The notes below the pieces were generated by a model. It saw only the letters and a program-made list of their open reading frames with translations. It did not search any database and was not told the origin of the DNA. 64,000 bases of DNA from Gammaproteobacteria bacterium. Lineage in GTDB: Bacteria > Pseudomonadota > Gammaproteobacteria > Steroidobacterales > Woeseiaceae. Below, piece by piece: positions 45,387 to 54,565 of this stretch; the stretch's first letter is position 1; each line of letters begins with the position of its first letter. The stretch is taken from NCBI GenBank assembly GCA_029864095.1, contig JAOTUB010000004.1:1-64000 (forward strand). The letters are read 5' to 3'. Both the position numbers and the translations under genes were made by a program.

Positions 45387-48230
45387 ATGCGCATGCGCGA
45401 GCGCTCACACGACCCTCGACTGCCTCAGAGTAGTCATGGAAGGTGTTGGCTTCTCGTAGCGGCGGCGATTTTCTCTTTCGCGGCAACCTCCACGCCGGCC
45501 CAGGACAATCAAAATTGCTTCGATTGCCACGCCGACGTAGAGCTGACGGGCTCCATTGCGGGCGAGGAGATGTCGATGTTCGTGGCCGAAAAGGCCTACG
45601 CGGCATCCGTTCACGCGGGCATGGCATGCGTGGATTGCCACCAGGATCTCGACCCGACCAAGCGCCGGCACTCCACGCGCAAGGATCTCGAACTGGTCGA
45701 TTGCGGCGGTTGCCACCGGCGCCAGGCCGTCGCGCACAATAACAGCCTGCACGGCGCAGCTGCGGTGCGTGGCGATCCGCTGGCCCCGCGCTGCGCAGAC
45801 TGTCACGGCAAGCACGACATCCTGTCGGCCTCCAACCCGGACGCGCCGACGGCAGTGATGAATGTGCCGCTGCTCTGTGGGAGTTGTCATCGGGAGGGTT
45901 CTCCGGTATCCCGAACTCACGAGATCTCGCAGGACAACATCCTCGAGAACTACTCGATGAGCATCCACGGTGAGGGCTTGTTCCGTCAGGGTCTCACCGT
46001 CACGGCCGTCTGCACCTCCTGTCACACGGCACATGACATCCTCCCGCACACCGATGTGCGATCGAGCATTCACGCGAACAACGTGGCCAAGACCTGCACC
46101 TCATGCCACGGGCAGATCGAGCGCGTCCATCGCAAGGTGATCGAGGGTCAGCTATGGCGCGATGAGCCGCACAAAATCCCGGCCTGTGTCGACTGCCACG
46201 CTCCGCACAAAATCCGCCGCGTTTTCTACCCGGATGGCTTGGCCGACAAGGACTGCCTGACCTGTCACAGCGATCCGGACCTGACGATGGCGCGTGACGG
46301 CAAGGCCGTCAGCCTGTATGTCGATGAGCAGGTATTCGAGAACTCGGTGCACGCGGATACGGCTTGCTCACAATGCCACACGGATGTAACGGTCGCCCAG
46401 GAACGTGCTTGCGCGACCGTGCAGTCAGCGGTGGATTGCAGCATCTGCCACGCCGAACAGGTCACCGAGTATCAGGGCAGCACGCACGGAACGTTGCACG
46501 CAGAAGACGATCCGGATGCGCCGTCGTGCCAGGACTGTCATGCGAGGCACGCGACGCTCGACAAGGATTTGCCGGCGTCGCCTACCTACCCGCGCAACGT
46601 TCCGACGCTGTGCGGCCGCTGTCATCGCATTGGTGAGCAAGCGGCGACACGGATCGAGGCCGAGGTGCAAGATATCGTGGGTAGCTACGAAGACAGCGTC
46701 CATGGTCGTGCCTTGACAGAGAGCGGTCTCATCGTGGCGGCGACTTGTGCCGATTGCCATGGAGCACACTCCGAACTTCCTCCAGAGGACCCACGTGCCT
46801 TGGTCAATCCGCAGAACATCGCCGGCACCTGCGGCGTCTGCCACCACGGCATCGAGGAGGAGTTCCGAACCAGCATCCACTGGACTGATGACCCGGATGC
46901 CGAGGAGGAGCATCCTACTTGCGAGGACTGTCACGCCTCGCACACGATTTCGCGAATCGACAAACCGGGATTCCGGACCCGAATGATGGAGCAGTGCGGC
47001 CAGTGTCACGTCGAGCAGGCAGAGACTTTCTTCGACACGTTTCACGGCAAGGTTTCACGCTTGGGTGGAGAGGGTGTCGCGAAGTGTTACGACTGCCATG
47101 GCATTCACGACATTCTTCCCCCAACCGAACCCGCCTCGCACCTCAGCCGGGACAATGTCGTCGCGACCTGCGGCCAGTGCCACGAAGGATCGCACCGGCG
47201 TTTCGCCGGCTACCTGACGCATGCGACGCACCATGACCGCGACCGCTATCCCTGGTTGTTCTGGTCGTTCTGGGGCATGACCGCGTTACTGGTCGGCACC
47301 CTGACTTTCGCCTTGCTGCATACGCTGGCCTGGGTCGTTCGGCTGGTGCTGAGTCGGCACGAGTGGCAGCCGCATAAGGCTCTGGCTCGAGAAAACAACG
47401 CGACGGCAAAAGTCTACCGCCGGTTCAACCGCCTGCAACGCGCCCTGCACATCGTGATGATGATCAGCTTCTTCACGCTGGCGTTGACCGGGATGGCGTT
47501 GAAATTCTCGTATATGTCCTGGGCACAGACGACCTCCCGAATCCTGGGCGGATTCGACAGTATGGGATTCCTGCATCGCGTGGCTGCAATCATGTTGCTC
47601 GTTGTCGCGATCGTGCATCTGCGGGACGTGATTCGTCGCAAGAAAGCAAAGCGACAGACCTGGCGCCAAGTCATCACCGGACCGGACTCCATCATATTCA
47701 ACGGCCGTGATTTTCGCGAGTTCATACAGTCCATCAAATGGTTCTTCGGCCTGGGTTCCCGTCCGAAATACGGCCGTTACACCTACTGGGAGAAGTTCGA
47801 CTATTTTGCAGTGACCTGGGGCATCGCCATTATCGGTACCACGGGCCTGGTGCTGTGGATGCCGGAATTTTTCACGTACCTCGTTCCGGGCTGGGCGGTC
47901 AACGTGGCCACGATCATCCATAGCGACGAAGCGCTGCTCGCCGTGGGATTCATATTTACGATTCACTTCTTCAACACGCACTTCCGGCCCGACAAGTTCC
48001 CGATGGATCCCGTGATATTCACCGGGCGCGTGCCGCTGGATGAACTGAAATACGACAAGCCGGGCGAGTACGAAGCGATGGTGGAATCCGGCGAGCTGGA
48101 GAATCACCTCGTGGATGCCTATCCAAAGTCCAAAGAGCGGGGCCTCAAGATATTCGGTGCGTTTGCGCTCGCCTTCGGCCTAATACTTCTGGCTCTGATC
48201 ATTTACACGATGCTGTTCGGCTACCGTTGA
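45387..48230 (+). CDS. Multiheme cytochrome c (19 CxxCH) fused to a C-terminal cytochrome b-like membrane domain
   Basis: 19 CxxCH counted from CFDCH to CGQCHEGSH, then TM region with [28 protein letters not shown] and [21 protein letters not shown] at 45387; track start 45372 is TTG. Confidence 0.9.
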   Translation: MRMRERSHDPRLPQSSHGRCWLLVAAAIFSFAATSTPAQDNQNCFDCHADVELTGSIAGEEMSMFVAEKAYAASVHAGMACVDCHQDLDPTKRRHSTRKDLELVDCGGCHRRQAVAHNNSLHGAAAVRGDPLAPRCADCHGKHDILSASNPDAPTAVMNVPLLCGSCHREGSPVSRTHEISQDNILENYSMSIHGEGLFRQGLTVTAVCTSCHTAHDILPHTDVRSSIHANNVAKTCTSCHGQIERVHRKVIEGQLWRDEPHKIPACVDCHAPHKIRRVFYPDGLADKDCLTCHSDPDLTMARDGKAVSLYVDEQVFENSVHADTACSQCHTDVTVAQERACATVQSAVDCSICHAEQVTEYQGSTHGTLHAEDDPDAPSCQDCHARHATLDKDLPASPTYPRNVPTLCGRCHRIGEQAATRIEAEVQDIVGSYEDSVHGRALTESGLIVAATCADCHGAHSELPPEDPRALVNPQNIAGTCGVCHHGIEEEFRTSIHWTDDPDAEEEHPTCEDCHASHTISRIDKPGFRTRMMEQCGQCHVEQAETFFDTFHGKVSRLGGEGVAKCYDCHGIHDILPPTEPASHLSRDNVVATCGQCHEGSHRRFAGYLTHATHHDRDRYPWLFWSFWGMTALLVGTLTFALLHTLAWVVRLVLSRHEWQPHKALARENNATAKVYRRFNRLQRALHIVMMISFFTLALTGMALKFSYMSWAQTTSRILGGFDSMGFLHRVAAIMLLVVAIVHLRDVIRRKKAKRQTWRQVITGPDSIIFNGRDFREFIQSIKWFFGLGSRPKYGRYTYWEKFDYFAVTWGIAIIGTTGLVLWMPEFFTYLVPGWAVNVATIIHSDEALLAVGFIFTIHFFNTHFRPDKFPMDPVIFTGRVPLDELKYDKPGEYEAMVESGELENHLVDAYPKSKERGLKIFGAFALAFGLILLALIIYTMLFGYR

Positions 48231-48252
48231 GACCGAGCTAATCGGAGGACCC

Positions 48253-50133
48253 GTGACCACTCACATGTACAAGTTACTCGCTACCCTGGTGACCAGTCTG
48301 CTGCTCGGGCTGCAGGCGGCCGACGCTCAGGAGGATAATGCGTGTAATGATTGTCACGAAGTCGATGTGGCGCACTTCGAGACCACCCCACACGGCTCGG
48401 CGGCATGCATCGACTGCCACGTCGGCGCGGACCGCAGGCACAGACGCGGGCTCGATCCGGTGGACTGTGGAGAATGTCATGCCGAGATTCTCGCCGAACA
48501 AATTGTGAGTGTGCACGGCCCGCAGGGTGTGCAACGCATCCCCGGCATGGAGCTTCCATCTTGCTCGGGTTGTCATGGCGATTTGCATGCCATGACGCCG
48601 GCAAGTGAGCCGTCTTCTCCCGTTCACGCCAGCCGCCAGGGAGAGACCTGCGGGACCTGCCATGGCGCCGGGCAGCCGGCGCCGCCGGGCGTTCACACTA
48701 TTCGCCCGATTGAGGCCTACACCGCCAGCGTGCACGCTGCCAGAGTGGCCAGTGGTGAGCATGGTCCGAGTTGCAGCGATTGCCATTCGGCCCACTCGCC
48801 GTTGCCCGCTGTTGATCCAGCCTCTTCGATCAACCGTCTGAATGTGCCGGACACTTGCGGTTCCTGTCATGCCGAAATCACGGCTCAGTACGAACAGAGT
48901 ATTCATGGCCTGGCCGCAACCGCCGGAGTCCGGGGCTCGCCCGTCTGCACCGACTGCCACGGCGAGCACCGCATTCTGGCCGTGGGCGCGGAAGGCTCGC
49001 CCGTATCGGCGACTAACATCCCGATCCGTGTCTGCGGGCCGTGCCACTCGGATTTGCGCCTGGGCGAGAAATATGGCCTGGACGCCGACCAGGTCCCCTC
49101 CTACAAGGACAGCTTTCATGGGCTGGCTTCCCGCGCGGGCGTGCAACGGGTTGCGAATTGCGCGAGCTGTCACGGCGTACACAACATCCTGCCTTCGAGC
49201 GATCCCAACTCCCACATCCATCGCGACAATCTGGCGCAAACCTGCGGCAAATGCCACCTGGGAGCCGGCAGCCGGTTTGCCATCGGCCCCGTGCACGTGT
49301 TGGCAGAGCAGACACCCAACATCGTCGCGTACTGGATCCGGGCCATCTACATTCCGCTGATCTGGGTCACCGTCCTCGGCATGCTCGCCCACAATCTGCT
49401 CGATCTGATCAAGAAGACGCGCTATCCGGAGCCGCGACTTCGCAAGCCTCCCGAGCGCTGCAAAATCAAGGAACGCATGTCGTCGCCATTTCGGTTTGCC
49501 CACGGCGTGGCCGCTGTGAGCTTCATGGTGCTGGTGTTCACCGGTTTCGCACTGAAGTACCCCGAGAGTTGGTGGGCGGGACTGCTGCAGCTCGGCGGAG
49601 AGGACGGCGAACTTCGCGGCCTGCTTCACCGCATCGCTGCCGTGGGCCTGATCGGGGCCTGCTTCTTCCACTTCGCGCATCTTGCCGTCAGTGTCCGCGC
49701 CCGGCGTCAGATCGCTGCGCTGCTCCCGGGTTTTGCCGACTTCAAAGAGTTTGCCCACCGGATTGGCTACAACCTGGGGCGCCGGTCCGAGCCGCCGGCC
49801 CCGGTGCGCATCGGCTACGTGGAGAAGATCGAATATTGGGCGGCGCTGTGGGGTACTGCTATTACGGCAATCACGGGGCTGCTGCTGTGGTTCGAGAACT
49901 TCACGCTGACATGGCTCCCGGGCTGGGTGCCCGAGGCCGCCACTGTCCTGCATTTCCTGGAGGCGATTCTGGCCACTCTGGCTATTCTGGTCTGGCACTT
50001 CTACTTCGTCATCTTCGATCCGGCGGTATATCCGATGGATGCGGCCTGGCTGACGGGTACGCCGCCATTCTCACGAGCCGAAGAGCGAGGTGAGGTCATC
50101 TATGAGGACTCGACCGAGCAACAAGGCGATTAG
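48253..50133 (+). CDS. Multiheme cytochrome c (11 CxxCH) fused to a C-terminal cytochrome b-like membrane domain
   Basis: 11 CxxCH counted; C-terminal RFAHGVAAVSFMVLVFTGFALKYP..LLHRIAAVGLIGACFFHFAHL parallels 45387..48230. Confidence 0.9.
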   Translation: MTTHMYKLLATLVTSLLLGLQAADAQEDNACNDCHEVDVAHFETTPHGSAACIDCHVGADRRHRRGLDPVDCGECHAEILAEQIVSVHGPQGVQRIPGMELPSCSGCHGDLHAMTPASEPSSPVHASRQGETCGTCHGAGQPAPPGVHTIRPIEAYTASVHAARVASGEHGPSCSDCHSAHSPLPAVDPASSINRLNVPDTCGSCHAEITAQYEQSIHGLAATAGVRGSPVCTDCHGEHRILAVGAEGSPVSATNIPIRVCGPCHSDLRLGEKYGLDADQVPSYKDSFHGLASRAGVQRVANCASCHGVHNILPSSDPNSHIHRDNLAQTCGKCHLGAGSRFAIGPVHVLAEQTPNIVAYWIRAIYIPLIWVTVLGMLAHNLLDLIKKTRYPEPRLRKPPERCKIKERMSSPFRFAHGVAAVSFMVLVFTGFALKYPESWWAGLLQLGGEDGELRGLLHRIAAVGLIGACFFHFAHLAVSVRARRQIAALLPGFADFKEFAHRIGYNLGRRSEPPAPVRIGYVEKIEYWAALWGTAITAITGLLLWFENFTLTWLPGWVPEAATVLHFLEAILATLAILVWHFYFVIFDPAVYPMDAAWLTGTPPFSRAEERGEVIYEDSTEQQGD

Positions 50134-50171
50134 CTCCAAAGTGCAGGTGCCGAGCAGCGCGGCACAGGGCT

Positions 50172-50200
50172 TCGGAAAACCCGGATATGAAGTTCAACAC
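50172..50200 (+). repeat. Intergenic repeat copy 2
   Basis: TCGGAAAACCCGGATATGAAGTTCAACAC; 25/29 identical to 45248-45276. Confidence 0.8.
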
Positions 50201-50410
50201 CCATACAATATTACCCACTCGGGCCAGCAGTGAGGTTGGGAGCGTGAATCTGATCCTCGCATCAAGTCGCGGTTAATGGACATTGCCATGGTCACCGGTA
50301 AGATGCCGACTGGGCGATTCATGGGCGGGTGGCCACACGAATATCAGCGGCCGCTCAGCCACTAATACATCCCAAAACGACCCGGAGTTTACCGGCACTC
50401 GAGGAACAGC

Positions 50411-51817
50411 ATGTTTAAGAATTTTTTTGCATCCATAACGCACAACGCGATCAGCTTGATCGGCACGGCGCTTGCGGTGGCGAGCCTGGTGCTCATCTTG
50501 AGCCTGTTTACGATGCAACAATTCGGCTTCGAGGGCGGCCCGTATCTGGGCATCCTGACGTATCTGATCCTGCCGATGATCTTTGCAGTCGGCTTGATTC
50601 TGATTCCTGTCGGCGCCGTGTTATACCGACGCAAGATACGCAAAATGCCCGGCGGGGAAGCGGCGCCGCTATTTCCGGTCTTCGACCTGAATAAGGCGCA
50701 CACACGCCACTGGCTACTGATTTTCGTCGGTGCAACGATGGTCAATATCATCATTCTTGCCAGTGCGACTTACAAGGGTGTGGAGGTGATGGAATCCGTC
50801 GAGTTCTGTGGTCTGGCGTGTCATTCGGTGATGGAGCCCGAGCACACCGCCCATTCGCGGTCTCCGCATTCAAGAGTTGCGTGTGCCGACTGCCACATCG
50901 GCCCCGGGGCCAACTGGTTCGTCAAGTCCAAGCTGGACGGCGCCTGGCAGCTGGTATCTGTTGCGCTCGATCTCTACCCGCGGCCCGTTCCTACACCGCT
51001 ACACGATCTGCGTCCGGCACGCGATACGTGCGAGCAATGTCATTGGCCGACGAAGTTCGTTGGAGACAAGCTTCGGAAGATCAAGCACTACAGGGAAGAT
51101 GAAGCCAATACGGAGTTGACGACGGCGCTGCTTCTGAGAGTCGGTGGTGCGGACGGGTCGATGTCGTCGGGCATCCACTGGCATGTCGATCCGGGCGTGG
51201 AAATTCGTTACCGGTCGGACGAGACACGCGAAGAAATTTACGAAGTGGAATTCACAGACACGGATGGCGCCGTAACAAATTATGCCGATAGAAAAGCGCC
51301 GGAAGAGGGCGGAACATGGCGAACGATGGACTGTGTCGACTGCCACAATCGACCAAGCCATATTTACAAGCCCGCGGCCAGTGAGGTTGATCGGGCAATC
51401 AAGGAAGGATCAATCGACCGGTCGCTGCCATTCGTCAAGCGCGAGGGCCTGCGTATCATCGATGCACAGTACGAATCTCACGAGGACGCGCGCACCGTAA
51501 TCGCTGCTGAGTTGCAGCAGTTCTATGCAGACAACTATCCCGAGCTCGCCACCGGGAGCACTGATTCCATCAGCGCCGCGGCTGAGGCCCTCGGCGACCT
51601 CTACTCGGTCAATGTCTTTCCGAATATGCAGGTCTGGTGGGACACGTACCCAAACCATATCGGCCACGTGCAATCACCTGGTTGTTTTCGTTGCCACTCC
51701 CGGTCAATGAGAACGGCCGAACGCGAGCAGATATCAAACGATTGCGATACCTGTCATGTGCTGCTTGCTGAAGGCGAAGAGAATCCGGATATAGTCTCGT
51801 TGCTGAGATCTGAGTAG
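50411..51817 (+). CDS. NapC/NirT-family membrane-anchored multiheme cytochrome c
   Basis: N-terminal TM helices; CGLACH (CX3CH) plus CADCH, CEQCH, CVDCH, CFRCH, CDTCH. Confidence 0.85.
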   Translation: MFKNFFASITHNAISLIGTALAVASLVLILSLFTMQQFGFEGGPYLGILTYLILPMIFAVGLILIPVGAVLYRRKIRKMPGGEAAPLFPVFDLNKAHTRHWLLIFVGATMVNIIILASATYKGVEVMESVEFCGLACHSVMEPEHTAHSRSPHSRVACADCHIGPGANWFVKSKLDGAWQLVSVALDLYPRPVPTPLHDLRPARDTCEQCHWPTKFVGDKLRKIKHYREDEANTELTTALLLRVGGADGSMSSGIHWHVDPGVEIRYRSDETREEIYEVEFTDTDGAVTNYADRKAPEEGGTWRTMDCVDCHNRPSHIYKPAASEVDRAIKEGSIDRSLPFVKREGLRIIDAQYESHEDARTVIAAELQQFYADNYPELATGSTDSISAAAEALGDLYSVNVFPNMQVWWDTYPNHIGHVQSPGCFRCHSRSMRTAEREQISNDCDTCHVLLAEGEENPDIVSLLRSE

Positions 51818-51975
51818 GTTTTTTTCGGCGCCAGCCTGCCCAAAAGATCAACGGCGGCGATGGCGGACTCTACGGATTCTACGTATTGTGCCTGCCGGTG
51901 ATGCTCCGTATCCCTGACTCGCTGGGGGCAATATAGAAGGTAGTAAGCAGCCGTGTTTGCGCAATTTCTTGTTCA

Positions 51976-53676
51976 ATGCCTGACGGCATCGCCATGGAAG
52001 ATCGCGTAGCCGCCCTTGAGTCGCGTCTTGCTGCGGTTGAGCAGCGGCTGAATGCACTCGAAGGCGCACAAGCAGACGTATTGGCGTCCGAGGAACGAGC
52101 CCCTGGAGCAGATAATCGTGAAGGTTTTGTTTCGCAAGCGTCTACGCTGATAGGCAGCGTTTTACTGATTTTTGGCGGCGCCTACCTCCTGCGCGCCATC
52201 ACCGACCTGAATGTCGTCCCGACAGCGTTTGGAATCCTTCTGGGCGCATCCTACGCACTTCTTTGGCTGTTTGTCGCCCATCGAAAAGCCGGCAACGAGG
52301 ACGAGCGTGCAAGCGCCATGTTTTACGGTGGCGCATCCATCTTTCTGGCCCTGCCGTTACTTGTTGAGGCAAACACGCGATTCGAGTTGCTGTCGGGTCA
52401 GCAAACCGTTGTTGCCCTCGCGCTGTTCTGCGCGCTGGCTATGCTGGTAGCCGTAACGCGAAATCTGCGGAGCCTGGGCTGGCTCGTGACGGCGGGCGGT
52501 ATCGTGACCGCCTTCGTCGTACTTAACGCGTCGCGCGCCGCTGTTGCAGTTCCGGCGTTTCTTATCATCCTGGGTCTCGGTTCCTTATGGGCCGTCTATG
52601 TGCGGCAATGGATAGGGCCGCAATGGCTGGGAGCCCTTGGAGCCAACACAGGCGTCGTGGTATTGCTCCTGATCAGCACCAGCGATCAGTGGTCAACGGA
52701 GCCGCTGACACCGTTTCTGCTGGGCGCTGCACTGCTGGTCACTTATCTTGTGAGCTTTGCCCTTCGCTCGCACGTCCGCGGGCAGAATGTCGGTATTTTC
52801 GAAACACTGCAGGCATTGTTGGCCGTTGGCATCGTATTTTGGGCCGCGAGCGTTGCAGCGCAAGCCGGCCAACTCGCTCTTGCGACGGTTGGTGCCTGGG
52901 TTGTCGTGATCGGTGCGTGTGCCTATGGTCTGGCGTTCACTCCGGAAACCCGCTCTGCTCGCGGCCGAAATTTCTACTTCCATTCCGCACTGGGACTGGC
53001 ACTCGTGGTCGCAGGTACGGCCCTGGCGATGTCACCGGCTATTGCTGCAGCTGCCTGGTCACTGATGGCGTTGGCTATGGCCTGGTTCAGTGGCCGATTC
53101 GGCAGGGTTGCTCTGAGCCTGCAATGTACTTTCCTGTTACTCGCTGCAGGCGTGGGCTCCGGCATTCTGACGACAGGTTTGGAGGCGCTGGCGGGAGACG
53201 CCTCGGCATTATGGCCACCATTTGTTCCATGGCACCTGATCATCGCGCTGACGACAGTTGCCTGCCTTTTCATTCCGGTAGCCCAGCATTCCGATCGGTG
53301 GGGCGTCCTGTCCGGTGCGCCGCAGCTTATCGTTCTGGCGCTATCGGTCTGGGAGGTGGGTGGACTCATGGTTGTATACCTTGCACCGGCTCTGGCCGGT
53401 GTGGGTGGCGCAGACGCCAACCCGGCCATCCTGGCTGCGCTTCGGACGGCCGTCTTGTCGGCAGCATCGGTAACCCTCGCGTTGTCGAGTAGATTCAAGC
53501 GCTGGCCTGAGGCTCGCTGGCTGGTCTACCCGGTCTTGCTCGTGGTCGGCGTCAAACTCCTTCTTGAGGACTTTCCAAACGGCCAGCCCGCAACCCTTTT
53601 CGTGGCCCTCGCCGTGGTTGGTGGTGCCTTGTTGCTCGTGGCAAAACTGTTAAGCCGCGACAAGATCGGAGCATAA
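51976..53676 (+). CDS. DUF2339-like polytopic membrane protein
   Basis: N-terminal coiled-coil (VAALESRLAAVEQRLNALEG) followed by many TM helices. Confidence 0.7.
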   Translation: MPDGIAMEDRVAALESRLAAVEQRLNALEGAQADVLASEERAPGADNREGFVSQASTLIGSVLLIFGGAYLLRAITDLNVVPTAFGILLGASYALLWLFVAHRKAGNEDERASAMFYGGASIFLALPLLVEANTRFELLSGQQTVVALALFCALAMLVAVTRNLRSLGWLVTAGGIVTAFVVLNASRAAVAVPAFLIILGLGSLWAVYVRQWIGPQWLGALGANTGVVVLLLISTSDQWSTEPLTPFLLGAALLVTYLVSFALRSHVRGQNVGIFETLQALLAVGIVFWAASVAAQAGQLALATVGAWVVVIGACAYGLAFTPETRSARGRNFYFHSALGLALVVAGTALAMSPAIAAAAWSLMALAMAWFSGRFGRVALSLQCTFLLLAAGVGSGILTTGLEALAGDASALWPPFVPWHLIIALTTVACLFIPVAQHSDRWGVLSGAPQLIVLALSVWEVGGLMVVYLAPALAGVGGADANPAILAALRTAVLSAASVTLALSSRFKRWPEARWLVYPVLLVVGVKLLLEDFPNGQPATLFVALAVVGGALLLVAKLLSRDKIGA

Positions 53677-53731
53677 GAAATTCCATGGCGTCGGCCCGGG
53701 GTATGTCCGTTACTTTTATCGTGGCTATCCC

Positions 53732-53739
53732 TTACGTAA
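53732..53739. promoter_or_regulatory. Candidate regulator site TTACGTAA upstream of frdCAB
   Basis: Perfect 8-bp palindrome in the short spacer before frdC. Confidence 0.45.
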
Positions 53740-53740
53740 T

Positions 53741-54565
53741 TTGCCCCCAATCCCTGCTAGCGTCTGTTTTGCGAACTTATCAAAACAATTGCACCCATTG
53801 ACCGAAGCAATCAAATCTGCCGCCGAACGGGCTCGGGAAGCGAGAAAGCAACTTTATTTCGAGCTTGCAAGTGGAGCCAGCGGCCTGGCATTGGCACTAT
53901 TCATGTGGGGCCACATGATTCTGGTTGGTTCCATACTGACGGGCGAGCGCGGATTCAACTGGCTCGCGGGCATGCTCGAGGACTATTACATCGCGCAGCC
54001 GACCGTGGTCGTTATTTTCGCGCTGTTTCTCGTGCATGCGGTGTTTGCCAGCCGCAAGATTCCGGCGCAGTTGGCGCAGCGCCGGCAAATGCTGCAACTC
54101 GGCCGCGGCCTCAGCCGTTCCGGTCGTGATACGCCGGCCGGCAGCAGCAGTGAGGCATTCCAGCCGCACCTGGAATCACTGCTGTGGATCTGGCAGGTAC
54201 GTACTGGCATGGTCATCCTCGTCCTCGGCAGCTTCCACGTGATCCTGCTCGGCATCGACGTACTGACGCCGCTGTTCGGAGAGCGCACGGGCATCGAGGC
54301 GCTCAGCAGCGTGGCCCGCGTCAAAGCCGGGCTGTGGCTGCCGTACGCGATACTGCTGATCTCTGTCGAGTTTCACGCGGGCGTCGGCCTGTATCGCCTG
54401 GCGGTTAAATGGGGTGCCGGCTCGTTCCTGTCGCGGCCTGGTCTGCACATCATCGAGCGGGTGCTGCTGTGGTTCTTCCTCGGACTCGGCGTTGTCCTGC
54501 TGCTCGTGCTTGCTGAAGTATTGCCGCCCCCGCTTGCATTCCTGCTGTCGGCGCCGGTGACATGA
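53741..54565 (+). CDS. frdC: Fumarate reductase cytochrome b subunit (Wolinella-type FrdC)
   Basis: Five-helix membrane protein (LALFMWGHMILVGSIL..) upstream of frdA. No good ATG; TTG at 53798 is a plausible true start. Confidence 0.8.
   Translation: MPPIPASVCFANLSKQLHPLTEAIKSAAERAREARKQLYFELASGASGLALALFMWGHMILVGSILTGERGFNWLAGMLEDYYIAQPTVVVIFALFLVHAVFASRKIPAQLAQRRQMLQLGRGLSRSGRDTPAGSSSEAFQPHLESLLWIWQVRTGMVILVLGSFHVILLGIDVLTPLFGERTGIEALSSVARVKAGLWLPYAILLISVEFHAGVGLYRLAVKWGAGSFLSRPGLHIIERVLLWFFLGLGVVLLLVLAEVLPPPLAFLLSAPVT

Noticed and set aside
48274-49998. 574-aa minus-strand ORF
   Set aside because: Antisense of the 11-heme c/b fusion; lacks protein-family motifs.
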